Shown: positions 33,483 to 42,095 of the stretch, piece after piece | How the letters are laid out: each line of letters opens with the position of its first letter | Numbering within the stretch: the first letter of the stretch is position 1 | Origin: CAZZKG01 sp964654825 | GTDB taxonomy: Bacteria > Gemmatimonadota > CAZMKB01 | Length of the DNA stretch: 64,000 nt | Assembly (NCBI GenBank): GCA_964654825.1 | Contig: CAZZKG010000001.1 | Span: 92,517 to 156,516, forward strand | Reading direction: 5' to 3' | Program-made: the position numbers and the translations under genes | Notes under the pieces: model-generated | Seen by the model: the letters and a program-made list of their open reading frames with translations, nothing else | Told to the model about the DNA's origin: nothing | The model's database searches: none

Positions 33483-35780
33483 TTAATTGAAGAAATTCCC
33501 AAAAGTGAAATGTGTTTCCCACCCTGGCCCGTCGATACGGTCCAGGCCATATCCGAGGTCTATCCCGAGCGGTCCCATGCCTGGTATCTCGATCCTTATC
33601 CCGAAGCCCAGGCTGCGTTTCAGATTTGCCGGGTTTGCACTCGAGAGACTCGACCAGTTATCTCCGGCATCGAAAAACATGACGCCGTAGACCTGGTCGG
33701 TGATTTTCAATTCATGCTCAGCCGTGAACAGGAGAAATGCCCTCCCGCGCGTGATTATTCCATTCTCGATGGGACCCACTCTCCGATCCGGATACCCTCT
33801 GAGCCCTTCGATACCCGGACCGACGCCACCGAGAATGAATAATTCATTGTAGGGTATCGAGTCAGAGGGTTTCCATCCCGTGACGAAACCGCTCTTCAGA
33901 CGCAACGTGAGTGCAAATTTCCAGAGTGTGGGTGTTGACCAGCTCGTATCGAAACGGTATTTTTGAAAGTTGGTGTTTCCTCCCAACCATCCACCCGCGA
34001 ACTCCGCCGACACGTTGTGCCTTGTCCCCCGGGTTGGATGGAATATATTATCTCTCGTGTCCCTTACCAGGCTGAAAACTGTACTGCTCATCAAACGAGG
34101 GTAATCATCGAAGATCGGATCATCAGCGGACAACAATCCGCCACGCACTTGGAGATCGAATTCCTCTAACTTGTAGGTAGTGAACAACCGCGTGTAATCC
34201 ATACCTGGTACCGGGACCCCGAAACGGATATCTCCACCTGTCGCTTTCCGTCTGAAAGGATCATTGATGTAAGATTGATCAATACGGTAGAGATCAAAAC
34301 CCAGTGAGAGGCGGGAATCCTTGAAATAGGGTTCGGTGAAACTCAGTTCAATATTATTCTGATAACGCCCAAACTCGATTCGGGCACTCGCCTTCTGGCC
34401 TTTCCCGAAGAGGTTGTTCTGGGCCAGTTCGATGAATCCGGTGAGACCTCCTCCGGCCCCGAAACCCGCACCGGTCGTGGCCTGTCCTGTCCTCTTCTCC
34501 TTCACATTCAGGAGGAGATCTACATCACCACTCTCGCCGGGTACCTGCTCCTGACCAATGTCCACGTTTTCAAAATAACCGGTGTTCATCAGAGATTGAT
34601 AACTCCTCATGAGAAAAGACTGCTTGAACAGGTCTCCGGGGAGAATGATGAGTTCCCGCCGGATAACTTTTTCCCGGGTTATGTTGTTGCCTGCGATGAA
34701 AATCTTCCGGACATGAGCTGGAAATCCTTCGTTAATTCGAAAAGTCACATCGAGCAGATTTCCCCTCTTCGACAATTCCGGAGCTATTGAAGCATAGATG
34801 TATCCCTCATTCCCGTAAATTTCATGAAGGGTCTGGAGAGATTTTTCGAACCGCTCCTGATTGTATATCAGTCCTTCGTCGACGAAGATGTTCAACCGGA
34901 GGATATCATCATCGAACTTCGTGTTGCCGATGAAAGATATCTTCCCGAGTTTGTACTGAGTACCTTCATTGAGGTTAATAGTGATATATGCTTTCCCTTC
35001 TTCCTCATCTATCCTTACAGATGATCTCTCCACTGTAATATCGACAAAGCCTTTTTTTCTATAGAAAGCAGGCAATCTGTCACTCAGATCTTCGTCGAGA
35101 ATACTCTCCTTATAATCACTCCCGTGCCATGGGAGTAATCCTTCCTGCTCTGTCTTGAGCTCGCCACGTAATTTCCCGTCAGAGAAATTTTCGTTACCTT
35201 CGAAAGAGATTTTCTGGACTCTGACTTTTAGACCTTCATTGATCTGAATCGTGAGATTCACCTTCTCGGGCTCTTCTGTCTCCTCAACCTCAAAATCAAC
35301 CCTGGCGAGAGAGTAACCCTTCTCCTCATAAAGATCGAGAATTTTGTTCTCCGTCTCCTGGACGAGTGAGGGATTGAACAGTGAACCCGGCGGGATCGAA
35401 ATAGCCTCTCGGAGTTTGTTTTCCTTTATCTTTTTGTTTCCCTCAACCGAAACGGTTTTGATCGACGGAGCTTCCAGAACCTGGAATGTGAGACGAATGT
35501 TACCATCGACTTCGTTTCCAAACACTTTGATGTCCCGAAAAAGACCTGTTGAGAACAGCCGTTTGATCGCTCTCTGTATTTTAAGGGGTGAGTAAGTGTC
35601 TCCTTCCTCCAGTAATAACGTACTCATCACTCTGGCTTCCGAGACCCGGTCGTTACCGGTAACCTCTATACCCTCTACAGTCTGGGAGCACAGCGGTGCG
35701 ACAGGTCCACAGAGTGGCAGGATGATCCATGCCAGAAAACAGGAGAGAATTAAACGGGGTACTACACCTCGGGAACACAT
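33483..35780 (-). CDS. bamA: Outer membrane protein assembly factor BamA
   Basis: The 765-residue protein has a signal sequence (about 8-32), five POTRA repeats (about 33-420, each with a G-N-K/D turn such as EGNKKIKENKLREA), and a C-terminal 16-strand barrel. The barrel has the conserved GLRGYPDRRVGP, corresponding to the L6 VRGY/F-type loop (here LRGYP), and ends with ITDQVYGVMFFDAG and an FGNFFN terminus. It inserts beta-barrel proteins into the outer membrane. The last residue is Asn rather than the usual Phe/Trp. It heads the bamA-skp-lpxD-lpxC-lpxA run after a 208-base gap. Confidence 0.95.
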   Translation of the reverse strand: MCSRGVVPRLILSCFLAWIILPLCGPVAPLCSQTVEGIEVTGNDRVSEARVMSTLLLEEGDTYSPLKIQRAIKRLFSTGLFRDIKVFGNEVDGNIRLTFQVLEAPSIKTVSVEGNKKIKENKLREAISIPPGSLFNPSLVQETENKILDLYEEKGYSLARVDFEVEETEEPEKVNLTIQINEGLKVRVQKISFEGNENFSDGKLRGELKTEQEGLLPWHGSDYKESILDEDLSDRLPAFYRKKGFVDITVERSSVRIDEEEGKAYITINLNEGTQYKLGKISFIGNTKFDDDILRLNIFVDEGLIYNQERFEKSLQTLHEIYGNEGYIYASIAPELSKRGNLLDVTFRINEGFPAHVRKIFIAGNNITREKVIRRELIILPGDLFKQSFLMRSYQSLMNTGYFENVDIGQEQVPGESGDVDLLLNVKEKRTGQATTGAGFGAGGGLTGFIELAQNNLFGKGQKASARIEFGRYQNNIELSFTEPYFKDSRLSLGFDLYRIDQSYINDPFRRKATGGDIRFGVPVPGMDYTRLFTTYKLEEFDLQVRGGLLSADDPIFDDYPRLMSSTVFSLVRDTRDNIFHPTRGTRHNVSAEFAGGWLGGNTNFQKYRFDTSWSTPTLWKFALTLRLKSGFVTGWKPSDSIPYNELFILGGVGPGIEGLRGYPDRRVGPIENGIITRGRAFLLFTAEHELKITDQVYGVMFFDAGDNWSSLSSANPANLKRSLGFGIRIEIPGMGPLGIDLGYGLDRIDGPGWETHFTFGNFFN

Positions 35781-35881
35781 TGATCGTGTCTGAACCTTCC
35801 TCTTTCGGTCGGACTACGTTTTTCTCGGAACGGTTACCTGCCGCCTGAAATCCCCGGCAGTCTTATCGATTCAACCCCTGA

Positions 35882-35928
35882 GTGTGAATGGGAGAAACCC
35901 CCTCACACACGTATACCTTCTCGTGTGA
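35882..35928. repeat. Three-part inverted repeat GTGTGA / TCACAC / GTGTGA upstream of bamA
   Basis: GTGTGA at 35882-35887 can pair with TCACAC at 35903-35908, which can instead pair with GTGTGA at 35923-35928. The two hairpins are mutually exclusive, and the first also has an inner GGG/CCC pairing. The element lies in the gap between clpC and bamA. It could be overlapping operators or a switchable leader for bamA; no U-tract follows, so it is not a plain terminator. The spacing (15 and 14 bases) does not fit a CRP site. Confidence 0.4.
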
Positions 35929-35988
35929 CCCCTGTTGATCCGAAAAAAAAAGTAGTATTTACCAGAGTGTCCGATTAAAGCTAGTGGA

Positions 35989-38436
35989 TCAGTTGACCCG
36001 TGTCAGAGCTCGAAATCCGAGGTTATCACCTTCCCTGCTCACTTCAATCGAATCCCCTGAATGAAACTCCTCTCTGAGGATCTCCTCTGAGAGAGGATCT
36101 TCGATATATCTCCTGATGGCGCGTTTCAGCGGTCTCGCGCCGTATTTTTGATCAAATCCCTTCTCTATGAGGAATTCCTTTGCTTCTTCGGTGAGTTTGA
36201 GAGAAAGCTCTTTCTCCTTCAGTCGCTCTTCGAGTTCTCTGAGAAGAATATCGATGATGTTTGCGATATCTACTGTTGAAAGCGGATGAAAAACAATGAC
36301 CTCGTCGATCCTGTTGAGGAACTCGGGATTAAAAGTCTTCAGAATGGCTTCTTTCACCTTCCCTTCGAGAACGTCGAAGTCCTCCACCTCGTCCCGTTTC
36401 TGCTCGAAACCGACTTTACTCGTCCCCTTTGCGATATCTCTCGCACCGAGGTTGGAGGTCATGATGAGGACGGAATTCTTGAAGTCGATCCGTCTCCCGT
36501 AATTGTCCGTGAGATGGCCCTCGTCAAAAACCTGCAAAAGAATATTGAAAACATCGGGGTGGGCTTTCTCTATTTCATCAAGGAGTATCACGGAGTAGGG
36601 CCGTCTCCTGACCTCTTTTGTCAGGTATCCGCTGTCCTCATAACCCACGTATCCCGGAGGTGCACCGACGAGCCTCGAGACCGAATGCTTCTCCATGTAT
36701 TCGGACATGTCGACACGAATCAGAGCCCGCTGATCATCAAAGAGGAAATTGGCGAGTGATCTGGCCAACTCGGTTTTACCAACACCGGTGGGTCCCCCAA
36801 AGATAAAAGACCCGATTGGCCGATTCGGATCTTTGAGCCCTGCCCGCGTTCTCCTGATGGCTTTGGATATGGCCGTAATGGCAGTTTCCTGGCCGACTAC
36901 AAATTTGTGCAGCTCGTCTTCCATCTTCAGGAGCCTGGCACTTTCATCTTCACGGATTCTGACGACCGGGATACCAGTCCATCGTGAGATGATGAAAGCG
37001 ACCTCTTCACCCGTGAGAACGAGCCGGGAAGATTCCTGCGTTGTTATCCATTCTTTCCTTCTGGCCTCGAGTTCCTTCCGGAGTTTCCGTTCTTCATCAC
37101 GGAGCCTCGCCGCCTTCTCGTAATCCTGTGAGTTGATGGCCCGGTCTTTATTTTTGGTAAGGTTCTTCAGCTCTTCTTCCATCGAGATGATCTCGTCGGG
37201 AGGAACCTGTGCGGACAACCTCACCCGGGCACCCGCCTCATCGATTACATCGATAGCCTTGTCAGGAAGATAACGGTCGGTGATGTATCTGTCCGAGAGC
37301 TTTGCAGCAGCGACAACCGCTTCTTTTGTGATCTTTATCCGGTGATGATTCTCATACCTTTCCTTGAGACCTTCCAGGATCTCGATAGTTTGATCGACTG
37401 ATGGCGGATTGACGATGATGGTCTGGAACCGTCTTTCGAATGCACCATCCTTTTCGATGTACTTCCTGTATTCATTGAGCGTTGTGGCACCGATGCACTG
37501 GAGCTCCCCTCTGGCAAGAGCTGGCTTGAGCATGTTCGAAGCATCGATAGCTCCCTCGGCAGCACCGGCTCCTATCAGGGTGTGCAGCTCATCGACGAAA
37601 AGGATGACATTGTTTGCCTGGTTGATTTCGTTCATGACGGCCTTGAGGCGTTCTTCGAATTGACCACGGTACTTGGTCCCGGCGATGACGGCCGCCATGT
37701 CGAGGCAGAGAACTCTGTGGCTCTTCAGGCTGTGTGGTACATCCGCCTTCGATATCCTGTCTGCAAGCCCCTCCACAATAGCGGTCTTCCCGACACCGGG
37801 TTCACCAATGAGGACAGGATTGTTTTTCTTGCGCCTGCTCAACACCTCGATAACTCTCTCGATTTCCTTATCCCTGCCGATGGTTGGGTCGAGTTTGCCT
37901 TCGACGGCAAGTTTGGTCAGATCACGGCAGAAATGATCAAGGGCGGGTGTTTTCGAACGCTTCTTGAAGGTCGTCTCCTCCTCTTCCGAAGAAGGCAGAT
38001 CACCACCGAGCAGCCTGATTATTTCCTGTCTGACCATATCCAGTGACAAACCTTCGCGCTGGAGTACCTGGGCGGCTATACCCGTCTCCTCCCGCAACAG
38101 ACCGAGGAGAAGGTGTTCGGTGCCGACGTAACTGTGGTTGAGAGTCCTCGCCTCATCGATAGAGAGTTCGAGCACCTTTTTAGCTTGAGACGTGTACGGA
38201 AGATCTCCTATGGTCAGAGTACTTCCACCCAGATCCACGGACTCTTCAATTTTGAGCCTCAGAGAGTCGAGCTCGACGTTAAGGTGTTTGAGAACAGCGG
38301 CTGCGACACCCTCTCCCTCTCTGATCAATCCTAGGAGGATGTGTTCGGTCCCGATATAATCATGATGCAACCGCCCTGCTTCATCTCGTGCCAGCGAAAG
38401 CACCTTTCTCACCCTCTCTGTAAACCGGTTATCCAT
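35989..38436 (-). CDS. clpC: ATP-dependent Clp protease ATPase subunit ClpC
   Basis: The 815-residue AAA+ unfoldase begins with two ClpN repeats (DYIGTEHILLGL and SYVGTEHLLLGL). The first AAA domain has Walker A GEPGVGKTA and the Walker B-containing ILFVDELHT. A middle domain with a UVR-type segment (QDYEKAARLRDEE) follows, and then the second AAA domain with GPTGVGKTE and VILLDEIEKAH. ClpC recognises proteins phosphorylated on arginine by McsB and feeds them to ClpP. It is the last gene of mcsA-mcsB-clpC; the repressor ctsR, usual in Firmicutes, is missing. clpP is not in the window. Confidence 0.95.
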   Translation of the reverse strand: MDNRFTERVRKVLSLARDEAGRLHHDYIGTEHILLGLIREGEGVAAAVLKHLNVELDSLRLKIEESVDLGGSTLTIGDLPYTSQAKKVLELSIDEARTLNHSYVGTEHLLLGLLREETGIAAQVLQREGLSLDMVRQEIIRLLGGDLPSSEEEETTFKKRSKTPALDHFCRDLTKLAVEGKLDPTIGRDKEIERVIEVLSRRKKNNPVLIGEPGVGKTAIVEGLADRISKADVPHSLKSHRVLCLDMAAVIAGTKYRGQFEERLKAVMNEINQANNVILFVDELHTLIGAGAAEGAIDASNMLKPALARGELQCIGATTLNEYRKYIEKDGAFERRFQTIIVNPPSVDQTIEILEGLKERYENHHRIKITKEAVVAAAKLSDRYITDRYLPDKAIDVIDEAGARVRLSAQVPPDEIISMEEELKNLTKNKDRAINSQDYEKAARLRDEERKLRKELEARRKEWITTQESSRLVLTGEEVAFIISRWTGIPVVRIREDESARLLKMEDELHKFVVGQETAITAISKAIRRTRAGLKDPNRPIGSFIFGGPTGVGKTELARSLANFLFDDQRALIRVDMSEYMEKHSVSRLVGAPPGYVGYEDSGYLTKEVRRRPYSVILLDEIEKAHPDVFNILLQVFDEGHLTDNYGRRIDFKNSVLIMTSNLGARDIAKGTSKVGFEQKRDEVEDFDVLEGKVKEAILKTFNPEFLNRIDEVIVFHPLSTVDIANIIDILLRELEERLKEKELSLKLTEEAKEFLIEKGFDQKYGARPLKRAIRRYIEDPLSEEILREEFHSGDSIEVSREGDNLGFRALTRVN

Positions 38437-38468
38437 GTTTTTTCTCCCTTCTATCTACGAAAGCTCTC

Positions 38469-39533
38469 TCAGAGTGCTTCTTCTACTTCAAGTAATTCCC
38501 TGATCTTCCCGGCTCGCCTGACGTCTCGTTCTGCTTTGTTCAAAGGTCTGCCAGCCACCCACTCCAGATGCCCGTACTGTGAGTACATCAGGATATTGTT
38601 GAGTGTCGAGATATTGAGCCCTTTGATTACATCCAACTGAACACCCAGTCTCACAGCAGACATGAGATTCATACCTTCTTCCGGCGTAATTGCACGGGCA
38701 TACCTGAGAATCCCGTATGCTCTCCAGATCTTATCCTCAATCTGGACTTTTGCATCTCTGGTCAGAATTTCTCTGGCATTCTGCTCGTATTCGACTACCT
38801 GTTTGGTAATCTTGCTCAGGTGATCTATGAGCTCTTCTTCAGTCTTGCCGAGTGAGGTCTGATTAGAGATCTGAAAGTAATTGCCCATCACATCACTACC
38901 TTCACCGTATATCCCTCTGAATGTAAGTCCAATTTGCGATATCCCTCGCAGCACTTTACCGATTTCCTTCGTGAGGACCAGTCCGGGCAAATGGATAAGA
39001 ACCGAGGCTCTGATACCAGTACCGGTATTCGTGGGGCATGCTGTGAGAAAACCGAACCTGGGATGATATGCATAATCTATTGCTTCCCCCAGATCCTGCT
39101 CGAGATTCTCGACTTTCTGCCAGCACTCATCGAGTATAAAACCAGACATCAAACTTTGAATCCTGAGGTGGTCTTCCTCGCCGATCATCAGGCTCAGTCG
39201 TCCACCATCGGTGATCACGAGGCCCGAATCCTTGTACCTGCCGAGGAGGTCCTTGCTGATAAGATGCCTCTCTAGGAGAAGTTTACGCTCGATGTCGTTT
39301 ATCTGATCCAGCTCGATGAATGCTCCCTTTTTTAGATACCCCCGAGTGCTGAGAGTTGTTTCCACTTTCTTCATGATTTCTCGGCTCTCGATAGAGCCGA
39401 TTTTCGACTGGAAAAGATATCCCTCAACATTGCGTGCAACCCGTATCCGGGAGGAGAGAACAATATCAGAATGAGGTCCGGTTCCATCGAGCCAGGAGAG
39501 ACCTTCATCAATGACATTCGACAGGTTCAACAT
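38469..39533 (-). CDS. mcsB: Protein-arginine kinase McsB
   Basis: The 354-residue phosphagen-kinase-fold enzyme phosphorylates arginines on proteins and marks them for ClpC-ClpP. The ATP-binding SSRIRVARN near 26-34, the catalytic loop CPTNTGTGIRAS near 164-175 with its Cys, and the TFRGIYGEGSD segment near 205-215 are intact. The length matches McsB rather than creatine or arginine kinases, which are longer at the N-terminus. It directly follows mcsA (2-base gap) and precedes clpC. In a lipid A-making bacterium this system is uncommon. Confidence 0.94.
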   Translation of the reverse strand: MLNLSNVIDEGLSWLDGTGPHSDIVLSSRIRVARNVEGYLFQSKIGSIESREIMKKVETTLSTRGYLKKGAFIELDQINDIERKLLLERHLISKDLLGRYKDSGLVITDGGRLSLMIGEEDHLRIQSLMSGFILDECWQKVENLEQDLGEAIDYAYHPRFGFLTACPTNTGTGIRASVLIHLPGLVLTKEIGKVLRGISQIGLTFRGIYGEGSDVMGNYFQISNQTSLGKTEEELIDHLSKITKQVVEYEQNAREILTRDAKVQIEDKIWRAYGILRYARAITPEEGMNLMSAVRLGVQLDVIKGLNISTLNNILMYSQYGHLEWVAGRPLNKAERDVRRAGKIRELLEVEEAL

Positions 39534-39535
39534 AG

Positions 39536-40057
39536 TTACTCCTCGCTCCTGTCCGCTACATGTTCGAGCAGCTTCAACTCATCACGCAGGCGGGCCGCCA
39601 TTTCGTACTCCTCACGACTGACCGAGTCCTCCAGTCGTTTCTTGAGATCCCTGATCTTGTTTTTGATGGGGGAGATCTCATTAGAGTCCTTTTTAAGACC
39701 CTTGCCCACATGAATATGACTTCCATGTATTTTCCTGAGAAGCGAACTCAACTCATCTTCGAAGGCATTATAACACTCCGGACAACCCAGTCTCCCCGTC
39801 TTTTTGAAGTCGCTGAATTTTGCTTTGCAAGCTTTGCATTCGGACTGAGTATCTTTCCCGGACGTCAATGCCCCCTTGGCCTCAGTCCCGATTTCGGACA
39901 TGAAGCTGCTGAGCGGTGAATCCTTGATCTTCTCTTCCTCCCCCAAACCTTTTTTCTCAGCACACTTCTCACAGAGATGATAGGTAGTCATTTCATTGTT
40001 CACAATCTGTGTGAAATTAATGACCGCCTCATTGTTTTTACATTCATCACACTGCAT
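39536..40057 (-). CDS. mcsA: McsA, zinc-finger/UVR activator of McsB
   Basis: The start is the ATG at 40057 with GGGGG 7 bases upstream; an earlier start at 40075 has no such site. The 173-residue protein carries two zinc-binding pairs near the N-terminus (CDEC and CEKC) and two more in the middle (CKAC and CPEC). It ends with a UVR domain (SREEYEMAARLRDELKLLEH). McsA stimulates the arginine kinase McsB and acts as its adaptor for ClpC. It follows lolD by 17 bases and heads mcsA-mcsB-clpC. Confidence 0.93.
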   Translation of the reverse strand: MQCDECKNNEAVINFTQIVNNEMTTYHLCEKCAEKKGLGEEEKIKDSPLSSFMSEIGTEAKGALTSGKDTQSECKACKAKFSDFKKTGRLGCPECYNAFEDELSSLLRKIHGSHIHVGKGLKKDSNEISPIKNKIRDLKKRLEDSVSREEYEMAARLRDELKLLEHVADRSEE

Positions 40058-40074
40058 GTGTATTCCCCCGTTCA

Positions 40075-40803
40075 TTAATTCATATACGGATGGAGTTTTC
40101 CGTCCATGAGTCTGAACACTCTGTCCGCCTTCTTCGCAAAGTTTTCGTTATGTGTTACGATAACGAAAGAGATGTTTCTTTCCTGACTGAATCGGAAGAT
40201 CATGTCCTGGAGTTCTCCCCCGGTTTCGCGATCGAGATTACCGGTTGGTTCATCCGCAAGAATCATGACAGGTGAGGCGACGAGTGCCCGGGCGACTGCA
40301 ATGCGCTGCTGTTCTCCACCTGAAAGTTCGACCGGTTTGTGGTGCTGGCGGTCTCGAAGCCCCATGGATTCGAGCATCAGGACTGCTCTTTCCTTCGTTT
40401 CCTTTTTCGGCCTTCGATTGATGAGAAGCGGCATCATAACATTTTCCAGTGCAGTAAAATCCCTCAACAGATGATGGAACTGGAATATGAATCCGATTCT
40501 CTCGTTTCTGACAGAGGCAAGCTGATCTCCATTGATCGCATTGAGATCCAACGAATCCATCAGGACATCACCTTCCGTCGGCCTGTCGAGACCGCCGAGT
40601 AAGTGAAGAAGGGTACTTTTCCCGGATCCGCTCGGTCCGACAATGGAGACGACTTCGCCTTCGCAGAGTTGAAAATCTATCCCCCTCAAGACCCTTAGAA
40701 GTTTCTCACCACTCTTGAAATACTTGTGCAGTGATCTCGTCTGGAGTATGATTGTTTTCTTCCCGTTTTCAGTCGATATATCCATATCCTTCTCAATCCT
40801 CAT
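40075..40803 (-). CDS. lolD: Lipoprotein-releasing ABC transporter ATP-binding protein
   Basis: The 242-residue ATPase has Walker A GPSGSGKST near 55-63, the family's HHLLRDFTALENVMMPLL segment near 109-126, the signature LSGGEQQR and Walker B VMILADEPTGNLD. The LolD/MacB group sequence between the Q-loop and signature matches well. It powers removal of outer-membrane lipoproteins from the inner membrane. The ATG overlaps the permease stop by four bases (ATGA). An internal ATG (MDISTEN) six residues in is a possible alternative start. Confidence 0.92.
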   Translation of the reverse strand: MRIEKDMDISTENGKKTIILQTRSLHKYFKSGEKLLRVLRGIDFQLCEGEVVSIVGPSGSGKSTLLHLLGGLDRPTEGDVLMDSLDLNAINGDQLASVRNERIGFIFQFHHLLRDFTALENVMMPLLINRRPKKETKERAVLMLESMGLRDRQHHKPVELSGGEQQRIAVARALVASPVMILADEPTGNLDRETGGELQDMIFRFSQERNISFVIVTHNENFAKKADRVFRLMDGKLHPYMN

Positions 40804-42095
40804 TCATATCGTATCGCATCAACCGGATACAGGCTGGAAGCCTTATAAGCCGGATATAACGCAGCGATCATAGAAATGCACAGACTGACCAGCGCGACTG
40901 CTAAAAAATCGGTCACTTCCATATGCACGGGAAGCGTATCGATCCAGTAAACATCGGCCGGAAGAGAGATAAATTTGTACCGGTCCAGCAGACTGACCAG
41001 TCCATATCCCCCCAGACAACCAAGCAGGGTTCCGACAATGCCGATGAGAAGCCCGTCGGTCAGGAACACTTTCATGATCGATCTGGACGTGAGCCCCATG
41101 GATCTGAGTATCCCTATTTCTCTGATCCTGTCATTCACCATCATGATGATCGTCGAAATGATGGTGAAGGAGGCCACGAGCACTATCAATACTAATATAA
41201 TAAACATTGCCGTTTTTTCCAGTTTGAGCGCTGAGAATAGATTTCTGTTCATCAACATCCAGTTATTTGCCACGAAATTCGGCTTCTCGTCCTCAGAATT
41301 CACTTCGATGGGCTCGTTGAACCTCAGGGCATCATTGACTTTGCGGGCGACCGAACTGCCTACTCTGTCAGCTCGGTAGATATCCTCCACCTTCACTTCG
41401 ATACCGTGGACCGTGTCGCCCAGATTGAGAAAAGACTGTGCAGTTTGGAGCGAGAGGTAGGTGAACTTCGAATCGTACTCGTACATACCGGTCTTGAACA
41501 CTCCATTCACACGAAACTCATAGACCCTCGGAACAATGCCGATGGGAGTTATTGTCGTTGCAGAAGGGGAGTAGAGTTTTATGATATCACCGACATGAAC
41601 CCGCAGCCTGTTTGCCAGGAGATACCCCATGACGATACCAGGCGGGCTTCGGCTCTCACTATTACTGTCACTGTCGAAGACAAACTCCCCTCCTATCATG
41701 TTGTCTGCTATACTGGTAACCTGAGGTTCGAGTTCCGGGTCGATCCCTCTCACCATGACACCTTCGTTGTACTGAGTACCGTTCGAAACAATTGCCTCGG
41801 TATAGACAAAAGGGGATGCGGATATTACTTCATCTTCTTTACTTATGATATCGAGTACGTCTCTGTAGTCCGCGAACGGGCTCAGGCCTTCTGCGAGGAT
41901 GAGGACGTGAGCATTCACACCGAGAATCTTCTCTCTCAGATCATCCTGAAGGCCGTTCATAACCGCGAGGACGACGTTGAGAGCTGTCACTCCCAGGAAT
42001 ACACCTCCGATTGCAATCCAGGTGATGAGTGAGAGGAATTTTGTCCCTCTGTTGGACAGGAGGTATCTCAATCCTATAAAGAGTTCGAGTTTCAT
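40800..42095 (-). CDS. lolC: Lipoprotein-releasing ABC transporter permease (LolC/LolE type)
   Basis: The 431-residue permease has one helix near 20-48, a large periplasmic domain (about 50-270) and three C-terminal helices of the FtsX fold, with REIGILRSMGLTSRSIM near 331-347. Only one permease gene is present, so the transporter is probably a homodimer of this LolC/E (LolF-like) protein with LolD. The stop overlaps lolD, and the start overlaps the lysS stop by four bases. It carries lipoproteins to a LolA-type periplasmic carrier that is not in the window. Confidence 0.9.
   Translation of the reverse strand: MKLELFIGLRYLLSNRGTKFLSLITWIAIGGVFLGVTALNVVLAVMNGLQDDLREKILGVNAHVLILAEGLSPFADYRDVLDIISKEDEVISASPFVYTEAIVSNGTQYNEGVMVRGIDPELEPQVTSIADNMIGGEFVFDSDSNSESRSPPGIVMGYLLANRLRVHVGDIIKLYSPSATTITPIGIVPRVYEFRVNGVFKTGMYEYDSKFTYLSLQTAQSFLNLGDTVHGIEVKVEDIYRADRVGSSVARKVNDALRFNEPIEVNSEDEKPNFVANNWMLMNRNLFSALKLEKTAMFIILVLIVLVASFTIISTIIMMVNDRIREIGILRSMGLTSRSIMKVFLTDGLLIGIVGTLLGCLGGYGLVSLLDRYKFISLPADVYWIDTLPVHMEVTDFLAVALVSLCISMIAALYPAYKASSLYPVDAIRYE

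Noticed and set aside
35882..35908. CRP-type binding site (GTGTGA...TCACAC)
   Set aside because: The half-sites are 15 bases apart, whereas CRP requires six.
35940..35952. Terminator after clpC based on a run of nine A on the plus strand
   Set aside because: On the minus strand the T-run is not preceded by a stable stem.
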